This document shows, piece after piece, positions 1-9,694 of a stretch of 64,000 nucleotides of DNA. The notes under the pieces are model-generated. The model was not told the origin of the DNA and ran no database searches. It saw nothing but the letters and a program-made list of their open reading frames with translations. The DNA comes from Copromyces sp. CBS 386.78 (taxonomy: Eukaryota; Ascomycota; Sordariomycetes; Sordariales; Sordariaceae). Every line of letters begins with the position of its first letter. The stretch's first letter is position 1. Location of the stretch: positions 434,001 to 498,000 of the forward strand of contig MU839101.1 of NCBI GenBank assembly GCA_030685235.1, given 5' to 3'. The translations under genes and the position numbers were made by a program.

Positions 1-890
1 TCCTTCTCGGTATCACCATCTTTGCCAGTATTGCGCACATGATTCTCGAAACGCTTGCATTCGGTTCCGACATCGCTCATTACCGCAAGAAGAAGGACAA
101 TGTTGGCATCTCGGTGCGCTCCATCCTCGCCAATGTGTTTATGCAACTTATCATCTTCTTGTATCTGGTCGACCAGTCGCAGAATACTAGCTGGATGATT
201 CTCGGCTCCCAGGGCGTTGGTATTCTTGTTGAGCTATGGAAGATTACGACGGTGGTCAACGTGCGCATTCGCTCTGCGCCTGGATCCATCATCCCATACC
301 GTATCTCCTTTGAGGACAAGCACAAGCTCAGCGAGACAGAGGAAAAGACCAAGGAGTACGATGAAATCGCTTTCAAGTACATGTACATCGCGGGCGTTCC
401 TCTTTTGTTCGCCTATGCTATCTACTCGCTAATCTACGACACTCACAAGTCGTGGTACTCGTTCGTCATCGCCACCCTCGTCGGCTCGGTCTACGCATAC
501 GGATTCCTGATGATGGTTCCCTCGCTGTACATCAACTACCGTCTCAAGAGTGTTGCCCACATGCCCGGCAAGGCCATGATGTACAAGTTCCTCAATACCT
601 TCATCGACGACTTGTTTGCTTTCACCATCAAGATGCCCTTCCTTCATCGCCTTGCCACTTTCCGCGACGACATCATTTTCTTCATCTACTTGTACCAGAG
701 ATGGGCATACAAGGTTGACTACACCCGCGTCAACGAGTTCGGACAGGGTGGTGAGGATGATGCCGTTGAGGAGAAGAAGGCCGAGGGGCAGAAGGCGGTA
801 CTTCCTGCGGCGTCTGAGGAGCAGATTGTGGGAACTACATCCGAGAAGGCTAGCGGCGTGGAGGCTGGCAAGGTGAAGAAGAGGAAGTGA
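1..890 (+). CDS. CLPTM1-family membrane protein, 3' part only
   Basis: The open frame enters from the left edge (codons in phase from base 3) and ends in TGA at 888-890, so the N-terminal half lies outside the window. The visible ~295 residues carry the hallmark C-terminal half of the cleft lip and palate transmembrane protein 1 family: several hydrophobic segments, then a KFLNTFIDDLFAFTIKMP block followed by FRDDIIFFIYLYQRW. These proteins sit in the ER/Golgi membrane; CLPTM1 and the related CLPTM1L act in receptor retention and lipid scrambling in animals, while the fungal role is little studied. The tail is hydrophilic and ends KKRK, a lysine-rich end that could act as an ER-retrieval-like signal (inference). 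No intron is seen in the visible part. The family assignment is firm; the function is only by homology. Confidence 0.9.
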   Translation, partial: LLGITIFASIAHMILETLAFGSDIAHYRKKKDNVGISVRSILANVFMQLIIFLYLVDQSQNTSWMILGSQGVGILVELWKITTVVNVRIRSAPGSIIPYRISFEDKHKLSETEEKTKEYDEIAFKYMYIAGVPLLFAYAIYSLIYDTHKSWYSFVIATLVGSVYAYGFLMMVPSLYINYRLKSVAHMPGKAMMYKFLNTFIDDLFAFTIKMPFLHRLATFRDDIIFFIYLYQRWAYKVDYTRVNEFGQGGEDDAVEEKKAEGQKAVLPAASEEQIVGTTSEKASGVEAGKVKKRK

Positions 891-2399
891 ACTTGACGAA
901 GCGCGATGTCAGACTCGTCCGGCGTTGATGTACCAGGGTAAAATGGGGCTCAGCATTTTGGAGAATGGTACACAAAAGCCTTAACTTATACTAATATAGA
1001 AGAATAATCTACCTGTTTGTGAGCTTATGCTTTCTGTGGAGGCTTGGGCCATCGATATAGGCACGCACCGTTGGTCAATGATAAGCCTGTGTTGTGGGGG
1101 ATAGGCGCAAGCTGAACGGCAGTCATAACGTCGTACGAATGTAATATGTGTATATATATATCAGTTCGGGGGTGTCAACGTTTATACCCACCATGCTGTC
1201 GGTCATCTCTAGCCGTAGGGCTGAGCATTGGGTGGGTTGCAACCGCTATCCATTGGATAGTAAGATGTTTTTCCCTCTCCGTCGTCGAAGCTGGGGGCCT
1301 CAGGTAAAGGCAGATGTCAACTGCTAACTGATTGTTGTTAGGAGTTGAAGGGCTCGTGGGATCTGAAAATAGGTATATAAATAAGTAATGTCCTATTCAG
1401 GACGTCCAGGGGCACCTATTCTGATGCGCCCCGCCAAGGTCTCCACGATCCCCACGTTTTGCAAACAAACCGTCCCCCAAACCCCGTCCATTTTGCTCCC
1501 GGACAAGATACCAGGGGACTCCCATCACCAACAACACGAGTCAAACGTAACCCTGGTTGAGCACCTTGCTGTCCTTTTACAGGGTTCCATTTGGAGAAGT
1601 TTGCAGGTCTCAGAGGCCGCCCATGCTGATGGATTCCACGCCAGGGTCAGAAAGAACATTTACAGCCCCTGTTAGTATCACCGTTGTTCTGCCGTGCTGC
1701 TACAGCAACTTCTTCCCAGGGCAACTCCTGTCCAGTGGGCAGTGTTGTGTTTGTACAGCGCGCCGGCTTCCACGTCTGCCTGCCTCTGCCAAGCAGAGAT
1801 CCACAGGGCCCTTCCATAGCTTAAGTCCCGCCGCTGCATAACCGTCGGATCGTTTCCAAGCGCCCGGGCCCCGAACCCCGTTGCAGGGCACGACGATTCA
1901 ACATCCATCCCCATTTTCCTTCCTGGGCGACCGAGTCTTCCATGTGATGTTTCGTTTCCTTGACTGGACCCCTTTCTCACATGTTCAAAATTTACGGTGA
2001 GTTCTTCTTCATCACCTCATCCATACATACAGCTACCGGATCGGAGCTCTTGGTATCCACTTGATGACGACGGACGACAACAACACCAACGCTGCGCATT
2101 TGTAGAGATTAGAGATACCTAGAGAGATACTCTCGTCTACAGGACGCCCCCGATTCGACTTCCGTTAGTGACGAGAGCCTCGTTGGTTGTGGCCCATTCA
2201 GCTTACGTCTACTTGCGGTCGTCTATTCTACAACATACTGAAGCGGCATTGAATATGCGCTAGGCGAGGGAACCAAGCCATTGATAAGAGGAATTAAAGA
2301 CGACGCCGAGACAGAAGATATCAACGGGAGGAGGTGGAGGGGGATCCGATATAAAGAGATCACCAACCCGCAAAGCAGCCATCGCCAACCAAAAAAGAT
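891..2399. other. Intergenic, 1.5 kb
   Basis: This holds the 3' flank of the CLPTM1 gene and the promoter/leader of the next gene. Short open frames at 1388-1980 overlap in several phases and resemble no family I know. A TA-repeat (about 1150-1160) is the only simple repeat noticed. I see no gene here. Confidence 0.5.
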
Positions 2400-3972
2400 A
2401 TGAGCGCAGGTCCCAGCAAGAATAACGACACGGTCGGGTCGCTGTTGAAGGACATTGCGGATTACTTGACCAGTTCACTTCGCGCACTCAGATTTGCCGA
2501 CAAGCGTCACTGGGGCCCTGACGAGTTTGAACAGATCCGCGCCCTGGAAGATGCATTGGATGATGCGAAGGCGGATTTTCAGGAACTTGGTGTCCTGGTC
2601 AATGGGCAGTTTTACTATGAAGGGGACAGAACTCGTAAGTATATGATGAGATTCTAGATTTCTTCTCACTCTCATTTTGCTCTTCTCAGGCGGAAAGTCA
2701 TCTTTCTATGCCCTCTTAGACTTTTACCTGACACTCTCACTCACCACCTCCATTCACTAAGTACTGTTGTCACTCCTTTCCCGCCACAACCACTCAGACA
2801 AAACCTCTCATTACCCGTTCTACTACTAACCCTCTCTCACAAAAGCCGAATCCCTCAACGAACTGCGCGCCCTTCTGATCAAATACGAATTCCACGCCCG
2901 CAACTTCAAAGATTGGATCCGGCAAGGCGGGCCCATCAACCCAACCTGGCTCAGCGAGACCAAGGAACTCCAACTTGAGCTTCACCGCACGCAGTGCCGC
3001 GCCGCTCGGCGCATATTCGCGGCCGAGCAAGAAGGAGTGTGGACGCGATGTCTGGGCGCCCACCAGGTGTATCGCCAGCAGCGAAGGAACGAGGAGGCTG
3101 AGCGAATACGGAAGCAGAAGGAGGAGGCGCAGCAGCGGGGAAGGGAGACTAGAGAAGGAGGTACAGGGAGGAGGCAGCAGCAGAGGGAAAGAGACCTCGA
3201 GAGGATACCGCCGTGGCAACGACATGAGTTCCAGCAACAGCAACAGCAGCAGCAAGGAAAAGGGCCAACGGGTGAGGGGTTACGGCCAGCGTTGAGAAGG
3301 GGGAGGAGGTTAAGCCTCGAGGATCTGGTTCCATGTTGCAACGCTGTCGGGAGGTTCGAGAGGTTTGGAGAGCACGACGTGGCCTTTGTCTGCGACTTTT
3401 GCGACGGCTTCATTGTCTGGCCGGATCTGCAGAGGATGCCATCTACGAGGGCGGCGTTGGATCAGACGAGTGGTGGGAGTACAAGTACGGCGACAAATAC
3501 CCCGACGTTAGCGACTACGGCGACAAATTCTCCCAGGAAACTCATATTGCCGACCATAGTCACACAATCATATCCACCACCAAATCTAGCATTATCAGCC
3601 ACCACAACAACAAAAGACACAGAAACAGAAACAACAACAGAAACTACATACCCCAACTGGCAAGCCCAAGGTCTCAGCGTCAAAACAGGCGAAGCCAAAA
3701 CAGTCGTCTTTGCCCCCATAGCCATCGCGAACCACATCGCCCCCGTCCCCGGCGACTGGCTGGCGAGGATATGGTGTCCCTACTGCGACGAGTACACGTA
3801 CGTGGACCAGGGCGAGGACAGCGAGGACGAGGTGAAGTGGGCGCAGGACGAGAGGGGGTTCGAGGACTTGGCTAGCTTTCAGGAGCATCTGGAGTGGTAT
3901 CATACGGCGTTGCCGGTGCCGAGTATACCGGCTTTGTTGCCGAAGGCGGCGGGGAGTTGTGCGGTTATGTGA
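2400..3972 (+). CDS. Uncharacterised protein with CxxC and CxxC/HxxxxH pairs and a CaaX-like C-terminus
   Basis: Two exons are proposed: 2400-2634 and 2846-3972, giving 453 aa. The intron at 2635-2845 has a GTAAGT donor, a CTAAC branch-like site and an AAAAG end, and splices phase 1 to make RTPESLNELR. The N-terminal half is helical and charged, followed by a Q-rich, coiled-coil-like stretch (about residues 160-215). Cys261/Cys264 form one CxxC pair. Cys389/Cys392 with His426 and His431 form a second, widely spaced C2H2-like set (CPYC ... HLEWYH). The protein ends GSCAVM, which fits a CaaX prenylation box. I do not recognise the family; membrane attachment through prenylation is inference. 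The splice model is well supported by reading-frame continuity across the junction. Confidence 0.72.
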
Positions 3973-4525
3973 TGGCGGTTGCCACTTCTATCTGGATCGA
4001 TAAAATCTGGCGATTTGGGCTGGATTACAGACTTCTTAAGTAGGGAAGCAGACTGGTAGGCTCCCTCAGGGATAGATTTGTATCAGAGCCTCACAAATGC
4101 ATGGCGTTGGGTAGAACAGATACCGGTCAGAGATCAACCTGGATATACATGGATGAGAGTGGGTGACTGCAGTACAGCAGTCTGTAGAGACCTTGTCAGT
4201 TGAGGTGTGTGAACTCATCACCAGATGAAGGAGTTGAATACAAGAACTTATAAGAACATATGTCTTGATAGCTGAAAATACACCCGGCCCAGCATCCTTT
4301 TGCGTTCATCCCCCCTTTACCCAAACTCCATGCTAGGTCAAGCCGCAAAAAAAGAAAAAAGAAAAAAAAAGGGTCCAATGGTGTACACACACATTAAAGT
4401 AATTACAAAATCCACGCAGCACGTAGCCTATCCGCCATAGCAGTATACAGGCCATGTGAACAAAGAAAACACCTAGCGATGTCGCACACAGTCGCTAACG
4501 ATGACGCCCTCCTGTGGCCCTCTGC
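3973..4525. other. Intergenic between convergent genes
   Basis: 3' flanks of the CaaX-like gene (plus) and SEC22 (minus). An A-rich tract with interspersed G lies at about 4348-4371. Nothing else can be supported. Confidence 0.5.
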
Positions 4526-5258
4526 TCAAAAGAAGAACCTCCACCACAAGAAGAAGACAATAATCGAGCCCACCGCCGCAAACGGGCCATACTGCTTCAG
4601 CAGCAAATCCCAATTAATCCTAACAGCCGCCCTCTTATACTTCTTACTATCGTCCCTCAACCGACTGCTCAGCTCGCCCATGCGCTCCAGGCTATCACCA
4701 CGATACAGCAAATCCTCAATATTCTTCGTCATAACCTTCGTCACGTCCCTCAGCTCATCATGCAGCTTATCCAAATTCTGCGTCGCGCGCGTGTCGCTGT
4801 ACGTCGCCTTGGTGCGGCTAATGAAGCTGTCAAAGTCCATAAAGGCATATGGCCGCAGCGTCGGGTTCATGAGCTGTTGCGGCGTGTGCGTCGTCGCGAA
4901 CTCGCCTGCGATGTCGGAGAGGTACGTGAAGGCGAGCTTGCGCGGGTACGAGCGGTCCGTAATGGCCACGTACACGATGTCGGACTGGATCAGGTAGTGT
5001 AGGGTGTATAAGGAGCCGCTCTCGATGCTGGCTTGTGGCTCGGAGGTGCGTGTGAGGCGTCGCAGGATTAGCTTCACTTGCGACTTGACTTCGCCGAGGG
5101 TGGATTCGGTGGCTTCGTCGTCGACGGATGCGCAGAGCATGAGGCCTGTTTAAGGGGGCCTTGGTTAGCTGCTTGACATCGTGGGAGGGGGAAAGAAGGA
5201 TGGGGTTGGTTAGGGGGCACGAACCATCCAGCCGGGCAATTTGTGTTGAGCGGATCAT
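4526..5258 (-). CDS. SEC22: R-SNARE Sec22
   Basis: Complement of join(4526..5145, 5225..5258), 217 aa. The first exon codes MIRSTQIARLDG; a 79-nt intron (5146-5224, GTTCGT donor, ACAG acceptor) joins it to LMLCASVDDE, which reproduces the usual Sec22 start. The order is an N-terminal longin domain (about 1-115), an R-SNARE helix (about 125-185), and a C-terminal membrane anchor rich in Phe and Trp. Sec22 is the vesicle SNARE for ER-Golgi traffic in both directions, pairing with Sed5/Bet1/Bos1-type partners. Length matches the family (about 214-220). The start codon is set by the longin domain beginning directly at the ATG. Identification is firm. Confidence 0.93.
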
Positions 5259-5875
5259 TTTGAATAATATGTTATGTTCGTATTTTTTTGGGTGGTAAAC
5301 TTCGTTGTCGTCGTGTAACCGTAAATGAAGGACAGCTGCGGGCTTGGGTTTGTCAAGTTGGTGTTGTTGGAGAGGAGAGTGGACAAGGGGAAAGTTTAAA
5401 GCTTGTGATGACGGGCGGGAGGGACAATGCGGCCGGGCCTGTTAATAGACGTTGGGGGAGTTGGAGATGTCGGGTACGTGGCTTCTATCGCAACCAACTT
5501 GCAGCGACAATACTCTCGTTGCCTGATTTTCAGCTTCTGTTCATGAGATAGAATATTATTATTCTTGGTACATTATTTCTCTCGTTTTACAAAGAAAAAG
5601 AAATATTACGAGAGAGTCAAGTGATGCAATGCTTTCCCCCGACCACTGCATGATGCGTGTTCCCTTGATAAGGATTGAAGTCGTTAAGCGGGGCATTGAT
5701 GACGATGCTGGCGCTTGAAATGTTTTGGGAGCCCAACATGGGGGCCTGTAGGCCTGCAGTGTACTGTTTTAGTTGAATGCACGAGTAGGCAGTCTCGCCC
5801 AGCAAGCTATTCACGCCTACTACGATCTCCAAAGCTACTAGCTCCCGGGGTACATCATGCAAGTGCTTGGCGCCA
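5259..5875. other. Intergenic, SEC22 promoter side to transposon edge
   Basis: Holds the SEC22 upstream region and the left flank of the pogo-type element. A minus-strand open frame (5617-5973) runs into the transposon inverted repeat and matches nothing I know, so I do not call it a gene. Confidence 0.45.
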
Positions 5876-5995
5876 TACTCGTCGGTTAGGTTGATGTGGG
5901 CCTCGCTTACATAACAAGCCAACCGACTCTGGGCTTCCTTCCCAGAGTCGGATTTTTTACTTATAACGCGCAAGGTCTATAACGGTCAAATATTT
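5876..5995 (+). repeat. Left terminal inverted repeat of the pogo-type element
   Basis: Pairs with 9001-9120 in inverted orientation. 115 of 120 positions match. All five differences lie in the inner 35 bases and are C-to-T or G-to-A on this copy relative to the right copy. It contains the hairpin at about 5922-5950. Confidence 0.9.
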
Positions 5996-6094
5996 AAATA
6001 CAATAACAACATCACGAATTTTTACTACACCACACTGTAAATAGCATCAATCTATTCGTCTCATCGAACTCTATCTTTTGCATATATTTTTACC

Positions 6095-8846
6095 ATGCCC
6101 GTATTCGATCCCAACGTTACATCCCGTACCGAAAAGGCCGCCCGCTACTTTCTTACAAATCAAACCGCCACGGTTACCCGGGCCACCACCACACGCTCGA
6201 AGGCAACTAATAACAAGGCCAAAAACAAAGAAAAAATTACATATAAGAATACAAGGGAGAAATTTAACGTTAATAAAACTATCGTCAAGAAATACGTAAT
6301 ACTTATTAAGGATAAAAAACTATTACTAACTAGGAAAAATATACACCATCCTAATACCCTAACCGAAGACGAAAACAAGGCCCTCAATATCGTAGTCCAA
6401 ATCGCTAACCGTAGCCACTTCCCCATAAACAACACAACTCTCGTCTCGTTAGCTAACCAGCTTCGTAATCAACGACCCTACCCTCCCTCTATTTCGTTGT
6501 ATAAGAATTAGCCCATCGAATAGTATAAGAAATACCTAAAGTTCGAGTTTAAAACGGCTAATTTTAAAGATATAAAGAGGATAAGCGCCGAAACCCAATT
6601 AGAAGGTCTAGAAGTATAGTTTAAAAAGGTAAAGGCTATATACGATAGCCTCAATATAAAGGAAGAGAACGTCTAGAATATAAATAAGTCTCCCTTCCAA
6701 GTAGGGGAAATTAAAGGAAATATAAAGGTAAGCCATATCATATACCCCCATATTACGTTACTATACTTTCTTATACTAATTACTATAACTATAAGTATTA
6801 TCTATAAAGAATAAGGCCCGTACAAAAAGGGTAATATTCAATCCTAATAATAAAAAAAATCTAATTACTATTAATACTATTTTTACTACTATAAAGAATA
6901 TACCTTCCTTCCTAATTTTTAAAGTATTAATTATAGTAAATTTAATACAAATAACGTTAATTACAATCTATTTAACTTAGTTTTATACAAATGTAAGGTA
7001 ATGTATAGGCTAGCTATAAGGTAGACCTAAATATAGTTATTACAAATACCCTAACTAAGTATAATAATGTATAACGAAAGCTCTAATAGATACGCTACTT
7101 TAATAAACACTCTTTTAAACTATTTCCCTCCTTTAATAATACCGTTAAGGAATAATTTAGTATATTACTAAATTACCCCCCTCCCTTTAAATAACTAAAG
7201 CCTTCTAAAGGCGAAGCTATATCTATAGGCTTCTCAACAAAACTTAAAATATATAAGGTATTATTTATAAATAATTTCGAAGCCTATAAGGATTTAACTA
7301 TCCTACAATACTACTAAGCCTTTAATATTATACCTTTTACCCTACCTTTATATACTAGCTATATCCTCCAACTACTTAACGTTAAGGTTTACTAAGCAAT
7401 TAAGAAAGCTTACTAGAAGGTACTAGCTATAGAGATAGCTAGCGGTACTATTTCTATTAACTGTATAATATTTTTAAATAATTAAAAGAAAGTTAAGGAG
7501 GCTAGGTTTATTCGTAATAATATTTATAAAAGATAGGAGAAAATAGGGTTATAGCCATTAAAACCGAGTATGTTACATCGTTTACTGCTATTTTTTTAAT
7601 AATATACTAATAATTAATATATCCCTTTTAAAAATACCTCTTAATAAATTTTATAAATCTATAAAAGCTCAGCAAAAACCCCTATTCCCAAAGCAATTCG
7701 AAGCTATAACGCCACGCAAAATACTATGTACATTCGAATCGCTAACGATCTATAATAGGATTAATATAGCGAACTTACTACTTAGAAAGTAGGCTAATAA
7801 TACTAAAATCGCCCTTAAAGTTTCTATTAATACCTAAAAACTCGTATACAATTAGTAGGAATTCTAAAAGCGCTATATAGAAGTAAAATTATAAAAATAA
7901 AACCTTTGTAGGTACGTAGCTATTAATAATAAAGCCTATACTAAGGAAGCGCTTAATACCAAAGTTACAGCTAAAAGAGAAGTTAATATAATAAAAGGTC
8001 TAAAGGAAACCTAAAAAGCCAACCTCGTATTCATTAAAAAGGTTGCCCTCGAAGAAAACCCTAGTCTTAAATAATAGCCGCTACGTAAAAGTAAGGCTAA
8101 TAAGAAAGTTAAACCTAATACCCCTATTCCTAACAATAATAGCCTTATCTATATTACGATAAATAACCCAAAATATAATAGAATTTTAAGGGTAAAAAAG
8201 GGATAGAATAAGGCTACGACTAACAATACCCGCCACAATTATATTGCTAAACAATAGTAAGACTTTTTTTATTATATACTAGAAATAAGGGTATAGAAAA
8301 CAATATAACTAGAATAGGATTTTAATACCTTTATAACTTCTATCGAAAATAAAGAAGATAAACGGTTTGAAAAAACGGGTAAAGCTACCTACCTTACTAT
8401 AAAAGAAGATTTCGTACCTTTTAAAACGTACAATAAGAAAAGGAGTAAAAAGATCCGTAGGGGAAGTTCGTCGTCGGTAGAAATTATCTTAGGCAACGAA
8501 GCTATTGTCCTTAATAAGCTTCCTACTATACCCAGGCACGTTTATCTAGTTGGATTATCATCACAGCTTCCTCCTTCAATACCCTGCCCCCCTAAGAAGA
8601 AATAGAAGTAGAAGGAAGGGCTATCTACCTCCTATAAGGGGAAGGGGAAAAGGAAGGAGAAGGCTATAAATACAAACGAAGGGGAAGAGGAGGCCACGGT
8701 AACTATCACAGTAGCAGGCTAAAAACTCGAAGTACCTACAAACCGTACTAAGGTAATAGTCACCGTACCAAATAACAATTCTAGCAATTCTAATAGCAAT
8801 ATTAAAAATAAGGGGGAAGACGAAGACCTAAATATTATATTGTAAG
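6095..8846 (+). pseudogene. pogo/Fot1-type transposase remnant, disrupted by RIP
   Basis: An intact open frame of 138 codons starts at ATG 6095 and looks like the DNA-binding N-terminus of a Fot1/pogo transposase (basic start, HTH-like TREKFNVNKTIVKKYV, then LTEDENKALNIVVQIANRS as in CENP-B/HTH regions). It is then broken by many stops, mostly TAG. Downstream I can still follow family landmarks across stops: NINKSPFQVGEIKG at about 6680, where the catalytic acidic residues appear replaced as expected from G-to-A change, and IIPFTLPLYTSYILQLLNVK at about 7330-7390, equivalent to the PPHTSH.LQPLDV motif. The remnant then reads on into a low-complexity tail. The 3' limit is approximate. It encodes no functional protein. 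Confidence 0.75.
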
Positions 8847-9000
8847 TACGGACTACTTACACTACAAATTATAACAACAACACATTACGACCTTTTAAGT
8901 TTAATATAAATACACTACTAAATGCGGGTAATTGAGAGCTTTATTTTATATATTTTATTATATTTACAGCTAATCTAGTAATGGAGTTATAGTTGTGTGC

Positions 9001-9120
9001 AGATATCTGACCGTTACAGACCTTGCGCGTTACAGGTAAAAAATCCGACTCTGGGAAGGAAGCCCAGAGTCGGTTGGCTTGTTATGTAAGCGAGGCCCAC
9101 ATCAACCTAACCGACGAGTA
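9001..9120 (-). repeat. Right terminal inverted repeat of the pogo-type element
   Basis: Inverted copy of 5876-5995. It ends in TA at 9119-9120. The inner 35 bases are the less mutated version of the pair. Confidence 0.9.
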
Positions 9121-9694
9121 GCTTCAGCTTTATTCCATCTCATCCATTACACAATACCTAGCTAGGGAAGGAGCAACCTCAACCGAACAACATGGAACGT
9201 GGAAGGGGAGCTGGAGGTGGATCATTTTAGTTCCGTTATCATTTACTACCCAAATTAACTCAGGTTGATTCTCAAAGTTCATTGCACATCCTCCCAGCCC
9301 GGCGCGTCAATTTGTACTCTATCACCGCTTCGTTTTGTTTGACCACAGGCTCACCTGAACGTATCTCATTCACCACTTTCATCGCCCCCCACTCTCTCGT
9401 TTCTCCTTCCACCAGGTATCAGTTTGTTTGCGGATGTAACAACAATCATATCAGCCGCATGAACCATCAACGACATACGATAGACAGACGGTGACTTTCA
9501 CGGCGCAACTCTGCCAATTTCAGCTATCTGGTATCAGCTTAATATCACAACAACCAAGCACTCCAGAGCTGACTCCGGATCTGAGTCTACGGTGATTATC
9601 CTTTATCGGCAACACGACATTAGTGCGGTCGAACAACCTCAAGTGTCAGGTTTCTCTTCCCACACAAGGCGACCAACTGAAGGCTTTCTGAACG
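9121..9694. promoter_or_regulatory. Upstream region of the Zn2Cys6-ASXH gene
   Basis: 574 bp from the transposon end to the start codon. No coding signal is seen. The insertion therefore sits within promoter distance of the gene, but no defined motif can be supported. Confidence 0.35.

Larger units (their letters stand above)
5876..9120 (+). mobile_element. RIP-degraded pogo/Fot1-type DNA transposon, complete with both ends
   Basis: A 3.2-kb AT-rich block is bounded by 120-bp terminal inverted repeats: left 5876-5995, right 9001-9120. The outermost bases are TA on each side (5876-5877 and 9119-9120), fitting a TA target duplication as used by Tc1/mariner/pogo elements; the repeat proper starts CTCGTCGGTTAGG. 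The outer 85 positions of the two ends are identical. Each end contains a perfect 11-bp stem (CCGACTCTGGG with its complement) around a 7-nt loop. The interior is full of TAG/TAA stops and poor in CpA, as expected after RIP. The element family follows from the transposase remnant inside. It is dead as an autonomous element. Confidence 0.85.

Noticed and set aside
5617..5973. Minus-strand 118-codon open frame as a gene broken by the transposon
   Set aside because: Its N-terminal part is made of the transposon inverted repeat itself. Joining the two flanks with one TA does not give a longer coherent frame.
6001..8990. CRISPR-like or tandem-repeat array in the AT-rich block
   Set aside because: The repetitiveness is compositional (TA-rich after RIP). 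No regular spacing or conserved unit was found.
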